NCBI GenBank assembly: GCA_003820645.1 | Contig: RPOR01000008.1 | Span: 1 to 57,895, forward strand | DNA from: Betaproteobacteria bacterium | GTDB lineage: Bacteria > Pseudomonadota > Gammaproteobacteria > Burkholderiales > SG8-41 | DNA: 57,895 nucleotides | Direction of reading: 5' to 3' | Part shown: piece after piece, positions 9,007 through 19,013 of the stretch | How the letters are laid out: each line of letters opens with the position of its first letter | Numbering within the stretch: position 1 is the stretch's first letter | Program-made: the position numbers and the translations under genes | Notes under the pieces: model-generated | Told to the model about the DNA's origin: nothing | Seen by the model: only the letters and a program-made list of their open reading frames with translations | Databases searched by the model: none

Positions 9007-9581
9007 GGCAGGGACAGCGGGCGCCATTCATCGATGACCATCAGTATCCGCTGAGCACCCTGTTTCATATCCAGCCGTCGTGGCTGCTGCTTGCCATCCG
9101 GCGGATCGGGGTAGGCATAACGGATGCTCCAGCCGTCCTGCTCCAGCAGCGACAGCCTGCCGTGCGCATCGCGGGCAACGGCGGCGATCACGTCACCCGG
9201 TACAGCCTGGCCATGAATCCAGTGCTGCAACTGAGTCAGCGGCAGCGGCCAGCCCAGAGCCTGCCGCGTCAGGCTCTCGACCGACAGCGCGCGGTATTCC
9301 TGCCGGTCGGCGGCCGTGAGCGTCGCACCCCCGGCATCGGCAGCAATGTGCGCCAGCGTCTGCCCGACAGGGGACATCAGCCAGACCTCGCTGTCTGCGA
9401 CTGCGTAGCGCCAGCGGAAATTGGCGGAGAAGGCGCGGCCGTCATGGCTGGCCAGCACCCGCCCGAGAACGTCGAAGGGCGCCGCCGATGGCGCGCGTTC
9501 ACCTGCCGTAAATGCCGCGCAACCGGCGCATAACAGTGCGACGGCGCCTGTCGCCAGCGCGCGCCAGGCGCGGAAATTCAT
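9003..9581 (-). CDS. lolB: Outer membrane lipoprotein receptor LolB
   Basis: A 192-residue lipoprotein. The signal peptide ends in the lipobox CAGC (Cys about 19). LolB accepts lipoproteins from LolA and inserts them into the inner leaflet of the outer membrane. The body has the LolB-like RWRYAVADSEVWLMSPVGQTLAHI segment, and its position directly before ispE is the standard lolB location. The start at 9581 forms an ATGA overlap with the upstream TPR gene and places the signal peptide correctly; longer in-frame starts would read through unlikely Arg-rich sequence. Confidence 0.88.
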   Translation of the reverse strand: MNFRAWRALATGAVALLCAGCAAFTAGERAPSAAPFDVLGRVLASHDGRAFSANFRWRYAVADSEVWLMSPVGQTLAHIAADAGGATLTAADRQEYRALSVESLTRQALGWPLPLTQLQHWIHGQAVPGDVIAAVARDAHGRLSLLEQDGWSIRYAYPDPPDGKQQPRRLDMKQGAQRILMVIDEWRPLSLP

Positions 9582-11356
9582 TGTGCCGATTGCAGAATGG
9601 CGGGAGCGAGGCGCTTGACGGTGCTCTTCAGCACTTCGTTCCCGGGATGGCTGCGCAGCGCGTCCGCCCACAGCTTCTGTGCGTCGGCCTGCCGCTCGAG
9701 TACCCACAGCACTTCACCCAGGTGGGCGGCGATCTCGCCATCGGGCCGCAACTCATAAGCACGCTGCAGGTAGCCCACGGCTTCCTGATTCTGCCCCAGG
9801 CGGTGCAGCACCCAGCCCAGGCTGTCGAGAATAAACGGATCGGCGGGTGCCAGCTTGTGCGCGGTCTCGATCAGCGTGCGCGCCTCCGGCAGGCGCTGGT
9901 TGCGATCTGCCAATGTATAACCCAGCGCATTGTAGGCATGCGCATGTTTCGGCTGCAGTTCGATCACGCGGCGCAGGTTCGCTTCGAGCACATCGACGCG
10001 ATCGACCTTCTCCGCGGCCATCGCATAGTCGTACAGCAGGTCCGGCACATCGGGCGTGCGCGCCACCGCCTGGCCCAGAAAATCAAATGCTTCCTGATAA
10101 GCGCCGGTCTCGCGCAACAGGCCGGCCTCCGCCAGGATCAGTTGGGTACGCTGCTGCGCATCGCCGGCACTCACGCCCTGCAGGTGCCGGCGCGCCTCCG
10201 GCAACTTGCCCTGCTTCGCGAGTACGCCGGCATAGCGGGCTTGTGCGGGGATGTACTGTGGCCCGTGCGTAATGCTCGCATACCACTTCAGCGCCTCGTC
10301 AGGACGTTTCAGTTCCTCGTTGACCTGTCCCAGATACAGCCGGACCGCGTCGGGATCCTTGGGGCCGAGGTCCAGCGCGCGCCGCAGCTGCGCGTCGGCG
10401 GCCGCGTAATCCTTGGCTTGTATCGACAGCGTCGCCACCGCCATCGCAATCTCGGCGTTGTTCGGCGCTTCGCCGAGCAGTAGTTCAAACTGCTTGCGCG
10501 CCTCCGGATAACGCCGCGCGGTGACCAGCAGCCGTGCGTAGTTCAGCCGCGCGTCCCGGGCCCCCGGATGGGCTTTGACAAAACCGCCGAGAAATCCGAT
10601 GGCGTCATCCAGCGAATCACGCTGCAGCGCCTGCGCCTGGAACAGCGCGGCGAGTTCCCAGTCCGGCTTGAGTTTGAGCGCTTGGCGCGCGGCTTCAAGC
10701 GCGGCCTGCCGGTCATCCGCATTCCACGCCGCCTGCGCCACGGCCAGACTGGCTTCGGGCACTTGTGGATAAGGCACCGCAAGCGAGCGCATCATCCGCA
10801 GCAGCGCCGGCTTGTCCGGGTAACCGGCGACCAGCGACGAGAGTTGCAGGAATTTCTGCCCCGCCTGCTCCGGGGGACTGCTCAACCATTTCTCGAGATG
10901 GGGAATCGCTTCATCGAGCCGCGACTGGTTGACCAGCAACGCGATCACCGTCTGGCGCGCGCGGGTCGATTCCGGATCGGCCTGCAGCCATATCGTTGCC
11001 GCCTCCAGCGCGGCAGGCAGGAAGCGTGCGTTCCACGCGACTTCCGCGGCACGACGTGCAACCCGCGGATCCTTGGTTTCGCGGGCTACTTCAAGAAATG
11101 CGGGCACTGCGACCTGCAACTGGCCACGCTGCACGGCAACTTCTGCCAGCGTAAGCTTGAACATGAGGTCTTCACTCAATTCAAGATTTGGCAAGGGCAC
11201 CACGCGCGCCGGCCGTTCCGCCTGCGTGACGACTTTGGGCAACGGCTTGGCTGCTGCCGGCGCGGGCGCTGCGGCAGGCTCCGGTTTCACCGGCGGCTGC
11301 GCACACGCAGCGAGAACAAGGCTGGCGGTGAACACTGCAGTTCTGGTCAGATTCAT
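9578..11356 (-). CDS. Tetratricopeptide-repeat lipoprotein
   Basis: A 592-residue protein starting with a lipoprotein signal peptide (lipobox LAAC) and a Pro/Ala-rich linker. An array of TPR units follows through most of its length; clear repeats include segments such as HAYNALGYTLADRNQRLPEA and DSLGWVLHRLGQNQEAVGYLQRAYEL. TPRs are protein-interaction scaffolds; a role with lipoprotein sorting is only suggested by coupling to lolB (4-bp overlap). The start at 11356 was chosen for the signal peptide. Confidence 0.85.
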   Translation of the reverse strand: MNLTRTAVFTASLVLAACAQPPVKPEPAAAPAPAAAKPLPKVVTQAERPARVVPLPNLELSEDLMFKLTLAEVAVQRGQLQVAVPAFLEVARETKDPRVARRAAEVAWNARFLPAALEAATIWLQADPESTRARQTVIALLVNQSRLDEAIPHLEKWLSSPPEQAGQKFLQLSSLVAGYPDKPALLRMMRSLAVPYPQVPEASLAVAQAAWNADDRQAALEAARQALKLKPDWELAALFQAQALQRDSLDDAIGFLGGFVKAHPGARDARLNYARLLVTARRYPEARKQFELLLGEAPNNAEIAMAVATLSIQAKDYAAADAQLRRALDLGPKDPDAVRLYLGQVNEELKRPDEALKWYASITHGPQYIPAQARYAGVLAKQGKLPEARRHLQGVSAGDAQQRTQLILAEAGLLRETGAYQEAFDFLGQAVARTPDVPDLLYDYAMAAEKVDRVDVLEANLRRVIELQPKHAHAYNALGYTLADRNQRLPEARTLIETAHKLAPADPFILDSLGWVLHRLGQNQEAVGYLQRAYELRPDGEIAAHLGEVLWVLERQADAQKLWADALRSHPGNEVLKSTVKRLAPAILQSAQ

Positions 11357-11512
11357 CGGATGGGTAGGCAGCGCGTAAGGGATACTGGAGGGGACGGGAG
11401 AGAATTTCCGGCGACGCAACACGCAAACGCCTTCATAATGAGGCACATATTAGGTATATTTGATGCTTACCACAAGGCAACTTGCCCCCAAGCGATACCG
11501 CTTCAGCCGTTG

Positions 11513-12457
11513 ATGAATTCCACCGACCCCGCTCTGACCATCTGCGCCAGGGGTCTCTCCCGCAGCTTTGGTACGCATGTCGCGGTCACCGCACTGGATC
11601 TGGACGTGCGCCGCGGCGAAGTGCTTGGGCTGCTGGGTCCCAACGGCGCGGGCAAAACGACCACCATGCAGATGCTCACCGGCAATCTGGCGCCGAGCGC
11701 AGGGGAAATCCGCATCTGCGGTATTGATTTGCTCGACGCGCCGACGCGGGCCAAGGCGCGCATCGGCTACCTGCCGGAAACCCCGCCACTTTATCGGGAA
11801 TTGAATGTCCGCGAGTATCTGAATCTGGCCGCCAGGCTGCACCGCGTGCCACGGGCGGACCGCGCGCCCGCCGTGGCGAACGCGATGGCCCGCTGCGGCC
11901 TGACGGACGCCGGGCAGAAACTGATCGGCACGCTGTCGAAAGGGTACCAGCAGCGCGTGGGCATCGCGCAGGCCATCGTCCACGAGCCGGATGTGATCAT
12001 TCTCGATGAACCTACCGTGGGGCTCGACCCCAACCAGATTCTCGACATCCGCACCCTGATCCGTGAACTCGGCGACAAGCGCAGTGTGATCCTGTCCACC
12101 CACATTCTGCCGGAGGTCGAAGCGGTCTGCGACCGGGTGCAGATCATGCACCACGGCGAGGTCGTATTCAGCGATACCATCGCCGGCCTGCGCGATTTCC
12201 AGCGCGGGCGCACAGTCACCATCAGCCTGCACCGTCCACCGGGGATCGACATGCTGCGCGCGATCGATGGTGTCGCTGCCGTCGCCGCCATTGGCGAAGG
12301 CCGCTTCCGCATCCAGTTTGCACCGGGCAGCGATCCGTCGGAAGCGCTGGTGCGCGCTGCCGGCACCAACGACTGGGGCCTCTACCAGCTCACACCGGCT
12401 CAAAGCAGCCTTGAGGATGTATTTGTGCATCTGACCAGAGGCGAAGTCACCTCATGA
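11513..12457 (+). CDS. ABC transporter ATP-binding protein (GldA/NosF-like)
   Basis: A 314-residue ATPase subunit. Walker A GPNGAGKT is at 42-49, the signature LSKGYQQR at 141-148 and the Walker B region DEPTVGLD at 165-172. It resembles GldA- and NosF-type subunits that energise ABC-2 membrane exporters. It is the first gene of a four-gene rightward set (ATPase, permease, GldG-like, DUF4340), so these likely form one complex. The start is the ATG at 11513. The substrate is unknown; a link to gliding is not implied by homology alone. Confidence 0.9.
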   Translation: MNSTDPALTICARGLSRSFGTHVAVTALDLDVRRGEVLGLLGPNGAGKTTTMQMLTGNLAPSAGEIRICGIDLLDAPTRAKARIGYLPETPPLYRELNVREYLNLAARLHRVPRADRAPAVANAMARCGLTDAGQKLIGTLSKGYQQRVGIAQAIVHEPDVIILDEPTVGLDPNQILDIRTLIRELGDKRSVILSTHILPEVEAVCDRVQIMHHGEVVFSDTIAGLRDFQRGRTVTISLHRPPGIDMLRAIDGVAAVAAIGEGRFRIQFAPGSDPSEALVRAAGTNDWGLYQLTPAQSSLEDVFVHLTRGEVTS

Positions 12458-12467
12458 AGGCAGCCGA

Positions 12468-13238
12468 ATGATCCTGACCATTGCCGGCAAGGAGTTGCGC
12501 GCATTGTTTGCTTCGCCGCTGGCGTGGCTGGTGCTGACCGTGGTGCAGGTGATCCTCGGCTACGGCTTTCTCAAACGCCTGGATGATTTCCTGCAGATCC
12601 AGTCGCAACTGGCGCAGCTTGCCAGTCCGCCGGGTGTCACCGAACTGGTCGCCGCACCGACCTTCGCTACGGCTGCAGCGGTGCTGCTGTTCGCGGTTCC
12701 TCTGCTCGCGATGCGCATGATCGCCGAAGAACGGCGCAACCAGACGCTGACACTGCTGCTCTCGGCGCCGGTGTCGATGACTGAAATCATCCTCGGCAAG
12801 TTTGTCGGCCTGATGGCGTTCCTGCTGCTCATCGTAGTGCTGGTGCTGGCCATGCCGCTGCTGCTGGTCACCAGCACCAGGCTGGATTTCGGGCTGCTGG
12901 CGGGACTGACCCTGGCATTGCTGCTGCTGGCGGCGGGATTCGCCGCGGTCAGCCTGTATGCCTCCAGCCTCACCGCGCAGCCGATGGCTGCCGCGCTGAT
13001 CGGTTTCGGCCTGATTCTCGCGATGGTATTCATGGGCGAGACTGCCGGCGACAGCCTGCGCGCACGCGGCTGGCAGGTGCCGGCGGCGTTCGCGCAGGTA
13101 TTCTCGCCGCTGAAGAATTTCGAGCCCCTGGGCAGGGGCATGATCGACAGTTACGCCATCGCATGTTCCCTGCTGCTCGCTGCCGGCTTTCTGTTACTGG
13201 CAATCCGCCGCCTCGACGGCCGGCGGCTGCGCGGATAA
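12468..13238 (+). CDS. ABC-2 type permease (GldF-like)
   Basis: A 256-residue membrane protein with about six transmembrane segments of the ABC-2 permease type. It begins in the cytoplasm with a KELRALFASPLAW segment that is standard for this family, and the conserved EERRNQTL motif follows TM2. It lies 10 bp after the ATPase gene and 3 bp before the GldG-like gene. It should form the membrane channel for the ATPase encoded upstream. Confidence 0.9.
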   Translation: MILTIAGKELRALFASPLAWLVLTVVQVILGYGFLKRLDDFLQIQSQLAQLASPPGVTELVAAPTFATAAAVLLFAVPLLAMRMIAEERRNQTLTLLLSAPVSMTEIILGKFVGLMAFLLLIVVLVLAMPLLLVTSTRLDFGLLAGLTLALLLLAAGFAAVSLYASSLTAQPMAAALIGFGLILAMVFMGETAGDSLRARGWQVPAAFAQVFSPLKNFEPLGRGMIDSYAIACSLLLAAGFLLLAIRRLDGRRLRG

Positions 13239-13241
13239 CCC

Positions 13242-14603
13242 ATGCAAGTTACCCGCCGACTGCGCTGGCAGCTGCTCTTCCAGAGCGGAATGTTCGTAGT
13301 GCTGCTCGCGCTGCTCACCGCGCTGCTCGCCTACCTCGGCCACGAATACCGCATCGAGCGCGACATCACGCGCAGCGCGCGCAATACGCTGTCCTCGGCA
13401 ACGCTGGGCGCGCTGCGCCAGATGCAGGGGCCATTGCGGATCACTGCTTACGCGGTGCGCCAGGACGCCAGCGGCGCCAATGTGCACAAGACCATCGAGG
13501 AGCGGGTGCGCGCCTACCAGCGCGCCAAGCGCGATCTCGAATTGCAGTTGATCGATCCCCGCGAACAACCCAAGCTGGCCGCAGAGGCCGGCTTGCGCGC
13601 CCCCAACACGCTGGTCCTCGAATACCAGCGACGCTCGGAACAGATCCCGCTCGGTGATTTCAATGAGCAGAATTTCGCCAACGCGCTGGTGCGCCTGCTG
13701 CGCGGCGCCAACAACCTGGTGCTGTGGCTGGACGGTCATGGCGAACGCAAGCTCGACGGCCTCGCCAACCATGATCTGGGCAGCTTCGGCCACCAGTTGC
13801 GCCAGAAGGGCTTCAGCGTCAGCAGCATCAATCTCGGGCTCGCGCAGGAAGTGCCGGTCAATGCGACGTTGCTGGTGGTGACGCAGCCGCAGGTCGAGCT
13901 GCAGCCCGCCGAGACCGAAAAGCTGCTGGCCTATGTCAATCGCGGCGGCAATCTGCTGTGGCTGATCGACACCGAACCATTGCGCGGCCTGCAGCCGCTT
14001 GCCGAAAAACTCGGCCTGGTGCTGACGCCCGGCACCGTGGTCGACCCTGCACTGGCGCCGCGCAGCGGCCCCCCGGTGTTTGCCGTCGCCGCAAATTACG
14101 CGCGGCATGCAGTCGTCGGCACGCTGCAATACAACACGCTGTTTCCCCACGCACGGCAGATCGGTGCAGATGATACCGTCGGCTGGCGCGTGACGCCGCT
14201 GATCGACGTCGCGCCGCGCGGCTGGGTGGAGACCGGCAAGCTCGACGCCAAACCGACGTTCGACAAGTCGCGTGATTTCCCGGGTCCGGTCAATGTCGCC
14301 AGCGCCTTCGAGCGCACGGTTGACGATCGCGAGCAGCGCGTCATCGTCATCGGCACCGGGCATTTCCTGTCCAACAGTTTTCTCGGCAATGGCGGCAACC
14401 TCGCGCTCGGGCTGAGCGTGCTCAACTGGCTGGCCGGGGATGACGCGCTGGTCAACATCGAGCCGCGACCTGCCGGCGACACACGACTCGACACCAACAG
14501 CATGCATCTGTACCTGATCGCTTTTGTCGTACTGCTGTTGCTGCCTCTCGCGTTTGCCATCACCGGCACGGTCGTCTGGTGGCGCCGGCGCAACGCGGCC
14601 TGA
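13242..14603 (+). CDS. GldG-like ABC transporter auxiliary protein
   Basis: A 453-residue protein with one N-terminal and one C-terminal transmembrane helix flanking a large periplasmic domain, matching the GldG/ABC-type auxiliary family. The domain includes the family-typical LWLDGHGE segment (about residue 160) and the GGNLLWLIDTEPLRGL segment. In Flavobacteria, GldG partners GldA and GldF; in proteobacteria the complex is of unknown function. It is tightly spaced within the operon. Confidence 0.83.
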   Translation: MQVTRRLRWQLLFQSGMFVVLLALLTALLAYLGHEYRIERDITRSARNTLSSATLGALRQMQGPLRITAYAVRQDASGANVHKTIEERVRAYQRAKRDLELQLIDPREQPKLAAEAGLRAPNTLVLEYQRRSEQIPLGDFNEQNFANALVRLLRGANNLVLWLDGHGERKLDGLANHDLGSFGHQLRQKGFSVSSINLGLAQEVPVNATLLVVTQPQVELQPAETEKLLAYVNRGGNLLWLIDTEPLRGLQPLAEKLGLVLTPGTVVDPALAPRSGPPVFAVAANYARHAVVGTLQYNTLFPHARQIGADDTVGWRVTPLIDVAPRGWVETGKLDAKPTFDKSRDFPGPVNVASAFERTVDDREQRVIVIGTGHFLSNSFLGNGGNLALGLSVLNWLAGDDALVNIEPRPAGDTRLDTNSMHLYLIAFVVLLLLPLAFAITGTVVWWRRRNAA

Positions 14604-14609
14604 CGCCGC

Positions 14610-15473
14610 ATGAGGCGCGGCTGGCTGCTGAATCTGGCGCTGCTCGCCGCTGTGGCGGCACTCGCCTGGTTTGCGTGGCGCACGCCTTCCCGCGATGAAG
14701 TCGCCAAACAGACGCTGTCAGCACTGCGGTCCGCCGAGATCCGGCGCATCACGCTGGCCCGGCCCGGGCAACCGGTCATTGAACTGGAGCGCCGGGGCAC
14801 TCAGTGGCTGATCACCGTACCCGTGCGCGCCCGCGCCGACGATTTTCAGGTGTTGCGCATGCTGACGGTGCTCGAAGCACGGCCCACCGCGCAGCTGCCG
14901 GCGACAGATCTGCAGCGTTTCGATCTGCAATCGCCGGCAGCGCAGCTGACCATCGATGGCGTGGACTACGCGTTCGGCGCCGTCAATGCGGTCACCCGGG
15001 AGCAGTACGTGATGCGCGGGGACCGCGTCTACGCCGTCGAGTTGCGCCACGGTGCGGGGTTGCCGGCCGACGCGGGCGCACTGATCCGCCGCGTGCTGCT
15101 CGCCGAGAATGAGCAGCCGGTTGACATCACGCTGCCGCAGTTCAATCTTCGCCAGGCCGGCGGCAAATGGACGATTGCGCCAGCTGCGGGCGATCCGGTT
15201 CAGGATGATCTGCAACGCTATGTCGACCAGTGGCGCCACGCGTCCGCCACCAAAGCCGAACCGTACGATGGTCGACCAGCGCTGACCGAGATCCGCATGA
15301 CGCTGCGCGATGGCGCGGTGGTGGAATTCGGCGTGCTGGAGCACGAACCACAACTGGTGCTGTGGCGCCGTGACAATGGTTTGCAGTACTGGTTTTCCGC
15401 CGCAACCGGCCGCGCGCTGCTGACGGCGCCCGCATCGCCACCGGAGCATATAATAACTAATAAAAACAATTAG
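14610..15473 (+). CDS. DUF4340-domain protein of the Gld-like ABC operon
   Basis: A 287-residue protein with a single N-terminal transmembrane helix and a periplasmic DUF4340 region, the usual fourth member of GldA-F-G-like operons. Function is unknown; context suggests it works with the exporter. The last seven codons (IITNKNN) and the TAG stop lie inside AT-rich repeat copy 2, so the C-terminal tail is repeat-encoded and unlike the GC-rich body. Confidence 0.75.
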   Translation: MRRGWLLNLALLAAVAALAWFAWRTPSRDEVAKQTLSALRSAEIRRITLARPGQPVIELERRGTQWLITVPVRARADDFQVLRMLTVLEARPTAQLPATDLQRFDLQSPAAQLTIDGVDYAFGAVNAVTREQYVMRGDRVYAVELRHGAGLPADAGALIRRVLLAENEQPVDITLPQFNLRQAGGKWTIAPAAGDPVQDDLQRYVDQWRHASATKAEPYDGRPALTEIRMTLRDGAVVEFGVLEHEPQLVLWRRDNGLQYWFSAATGRALLTAPASPPEHIITNKNN

Positions 15474-15477
15474 TTAT
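15453..15477. repeat. AT-rich boundary repeat, copy 2 (perfect inverted repeat)
   Basis: The sequence is ATAACTAAT, a 7-nt AAAAACA spacer, then ATTAGTTAT: a perfect 9-bp inverted repeat. The minus-strand reading fits the motif WTAACTNRTTGTTTTTAWW. It covers the stop codon of the DUF4340 gene and ends 6 bp before the mutM ATG. Confidence 0.65.
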
Positions 15478-15483
15478 AAAACG

Positions 15484-16317
15484 ATGCCGGAACTACCTGA
15501 AGTCGAGACAACCCGCCGCGGCCTGGCACCCAGCGTGGAGCGGCAACGCGTTTTGCGCGCCGTGGTACGCCATCGCGGCCTGCGCCAGCCGGTGCCGCGC
15601 GGCCTCGAGCGCCGTCTCACCGGTGCCCAGGTCAGGACACTGTCGCGCCGCGGCAAGTACCTGCTGTTCGACTGCGTGCTGGAGAACGGTAACGCGGGCA
15701 CACTGCTCGTGCATCTCGGGATGTCCGGCCGGCTGTGGCTGGTCGATGCCAGCACGCCGCCGGAAAAACATGATCACTTCGACCTCGAATTCGACAATGG
15801 CTGCATCGTGCGCCTGCGTGACCCGCGGCGCTTCGGCCTCGTGCTGTGGCAGGCCGGCGATGCCTTCCAGCATCCGCTGCTGGCCGCCATCGGGCCGGAG
15901 CCGCTGACAGCAGCTTTCGACGGCGCGGTGCTGCATCGGGCGACACGCCGGCGCAGCGCGGCGATCAAGCTGGTCATCATGGACAGCCATGTGGTCGCCG
16001 GAGTCGGCAACATCTACGCCAACGAAGCGCTGTTCAGTGCCGGTATCGATCCGCGCACCCCGGCGCAACGCGTCAGCCGCGCCCGCTGTGACGCGCTCGC
16101 GGCGGCGATCAAGCAGACGCTGGAGCGGGCCATCAATGCCGGCGGCAGCACGCTGCGCGACTACGTCGGCAGCGACGGCCGCGCCGGTTATTTCCAGGAC
16201 CAGTTTCTGGTGTACGGGCGCGCGGGGCAACCCTGCACACGCTGCGCCGCGATCATCCGCGAACTGCGCCAAGCGCAGCGGGCAACCTGCTACTGCCCGG
16301 TGTGCCAGCCCCGCTGA
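15484..16317 (+). CDS. mutM: Formamidopyrimidine-DNA glycosylase
   Basis: A 277-residue Fpg/MutM that excises 8-oxoguanine and formamidopyrimidines from DNA with associated AP-lyase activity. The catalytic N-terminus PELPEVET (Pro2, Glu3) is intact, Lys58 is in RRGKYLL, and the H2TH region carries [12 protein letters not shown]. The C-terminal zinc finger has four cysteines as CTRC and CPVC. No Shine-Dalgarno is visible before the ATG; instead AT-rich repeat copy 2 immediately precedes it. It converges on the ferredoxin gene with a 4-bp gap. Confidence 0.97.
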   Translation: MPELPEVETTRRGLAPSVERQRVLRAVVRHRGLRQPVPRGLERRLTGAQVRTLSRRGKYLLFDCVLENGNAGTLLVHLGMSGRLWLVDASTPPEKHDHFDLEFDNGCIVRLRDPRRFGLVLWQAGDAFQHPLLAAIGPEPLTAAFDGAVLHRATRRRSAAIKLVIMDSHVVAGVGNIYANEALFSAGIDPRTPAQRVSRARCDALAAAIKQTLERAINAGGSTLRDYVGSDGRAGYFQDQFLVYGRAGQPCTRCAAIIRELRQAQRATCYCPVCQPR

Positions 16318-16321
16318 CGCG

Positions 16322-17062
<741 letters not shown>

Positions 17063-17073
<11 letters not shown>

Positions 17074-17668
17074 GTTCGACCCGCCTCAACAGTTGGTAGC
17101 TGACCTGTCCTGCGCGCCCGCTCTTGACGGCTTCCCAGCCGCTCAGCGCGGACAGCGCCTGTGCCCGCTCGCAATACACCATTCCGCCTGGGGCCAGATG
17201 CTCCGGCAAAAGCGCCAGCAACTGCGGCCAGTGATCTTCGGCGAAGGGCGGATCGAGAAACACCACATGATACTGATCGCGATGAGTTCTCAGGAATTCT
17301 AGCGCATCGGCGCGCATCACTTCCACCGCTGCCGCTGCCAGCGCCTCGCAGTTGGCCTGCAGCGCCTGCCACGCCGCCGCATCGCGCTCGACCATCACCA
17401 CGCGCCGCGCACCGCGGGATGCCGCCTCGAATCCCAATGCACCGCTGCCGGCGTACAGATCCAGGCAATCCTTCCCGGTCAGATCCTGCCCCAGCCAGTT
17501 GAACAATGTCTCCCGCACGCGGTCAGGGGTCGGGCGCAGGCCGGGCCGGGCGGGAAACCGGATGCGGCGGCTGCGCCACGCACCGCCGATGATGCGGACT
17601 TCCCCGTACTTGCCGATAGTGCGGACTTTGCCGCCGTTCACGCAGGCCGCCGGTGGCTCAGCGTGCAA
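17063..17668 (-). CDS. rsmD: 16S rRNA (guanine(966)-N2)-methyltransferase
   Basis: A 201-residue methyltransferase that modifies G966 of 16S rRNA. It shows the RsmD N-terminus [13 protein letters not shown], the [14 protein letters not shown] segment, the SAM-binding motif [13 protein letters not shown] and the catalytic DPPF motif. The start at 17668 overlaps the preceding M16 gene by 11 bp; a shorter GTG start nearer VRIIGG is possible. It is coupled to coaD downstream. Confidence 0.93.
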
Positions 17669-19013
17669 CCGGGGTGGTCAGCGTCTCGTCCTTGTCGGCG
17701 CCGACCACTACCGTCACCAGCTGATCCGGGTTGACGTGCCGGACAAATGCGGACTTGATATCGGCAACCGTCACGCGCTCAACGTTGCCGACAAAATCCT
17801 CGAGGTAGCTGATCGGCAGGCCGTAGAACCCGATGACGGACAGGTATTCGTGGATTTTGCGGTTGCTGTCGATGCGCATCGGAAAACCGCCGACGATATT
17901 CTGCTTTGCGGCCTGCAGCTCCTCTGCGGTCGGCCCGTTACTGACGAAGTCACGCAGGGTCTTGCGCACCACGGCCAGCGCCTCGTCTGCCTGGTCGCGA
18001 CGCGTCTGCATCCCGATCACAAACGGTCCGCGCGCCTGCAAAGGGGAAAAATAACTGTACGCCGAGTAGGCCAGTCCGCGCTTCTGCCGCACCTCCTCGG
18101 TGATGCGCGACACGAAGCCGCCGCCGCCCAGAATGTAGTTGCCCACAAACAGCGGAAAATAGTCCGGGTCATCGCGGCGGATGCCCGGGGCGCCGATCAG
18201 GATATGGCTTTGCGCCGCCGGATGTGCCACGAGGCGGGTTATCGCACCCTCCAGCGACTCCACCGGCGGCAAGGCCGGTGCGGCACCGGTCGCCCGCTGC
18301 AGACCGCCGGTCACTTGCTCGGCAATCGCCTCGGCCTCGGCCCGCGACACGTCGCCCATGATGGCAATCACCGCGCGATTCGCGACATAGTGCCGCTGAT
18401 AGAACGAAACCAGGTCGGCCCGCGTGATCGCGCCGACCGTATCCACATCGCCCACCGAACGCAGTGCATAGGGATGCTCGCGGTAGAGCAGACGGTAAAA
18501 AGTCCGCCCGGCCTGGGTATCCGGTTTCAGGTCGGCTTCCTTCAGGGCGCCGATCTGCCGGACTTTCTCGCGGTCAAGCACGGTTGCCGGAAATTCCGGG
18601 GCGCGCAGGATGCGCGCGAACAATTCCAGGGCCGGACCGCGGCGTTGCACATCCGACAGCGTGCGCAGCGACAGGCCGGCACGATCGGAGTCAAAACGAC
18701 CGCCCACGACCGCGCCGACATCGGCAAAGCGCCGCGCGATGTCGTCTTCAGCAAGCCCGTCCGCACCCATGCGCAGCAGGCCGTGGGTCATCGCCGCCAC
18801 GCCCGACTTGTCCCTGGTGTCGTACGCAGACCCCGCCGGGAAGTCCACGGAAATATCGAGCATCGGCAAGCTGCGGTTGGCGACGAAATAGACTTTGGCG
18901 CCGGAAGCCGTTTGCCAACTCTCGATCGGCAGAATCGCCCACGCCTGTTGGGCAACACACCACAACGCAGCGGCAATGACCGGCCTGAGGGCTTGCAGCA
19001 GGCTAGTTGCCAT
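17658..19013 (-). CDS. M16 family peptidase-like protein (no HxxEH)
   Basis: A 451-residue secreted M16-family protein with a signal peptide (ending AQQAWA). It has the M16 fold, including the C-terminal ILGGGGFVSRITEEVRQKRGLAYS segment, but no HxxEH zinc motif, so it is likely the non-catalytic partner of the upstream peptidase, as in two-subunit M16B pairs. I chose ATG at 19013 (11-bp overlap with the upstream gene) because it gives a clean signal peptide. Confidence 0.88.
   Translation of the reverse strand: MATSLLQALRPVIAAALWCVAQQAWAILPIESWQTASGAKVYFVANRSLPMLDISVDFPAGSAYDTRDKSGVAAMTHGLLRMGADGLAEDDIARRFADVGAVVGGRFDSDRAGLSLRTLSDVQRRGPALELFARILRAPEFPATVLDREKVRQIGALKEADLKPDTQAGRTFYRLLYREHPYALRSVGDVDTVGAITRADLVSFYQRHYVANRAVIAIMGDVSRAEAEAIAEQVTGGLQRATGAAPALPPVESLEGAITRLVAHPAAQSHILIGAPGIRRDDPDYFPLFVGNYILGGGGFVSRITEEVRQKRGLAYSAYSYFSPLQARGPFVIGMQTRRDQADEALAVVRKTLRDFVSNGPTAEELQAAKQNIVGGFPMRIDSNRKIHEYLSVIGFYGLPISYLEDFVGNVERVTVADIKSAFVRHVNPDQLVTVVVGADKDETLTTPVAR

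Noticed and set aside
10568-11512. N-terminal extension of the Gld-type ATPase back into the TPR gene
   Set aside because: The ATPase fold begins at the ATG at 11513; the extension is antisense to the TPR lipoprotein and has no ABC-type features.
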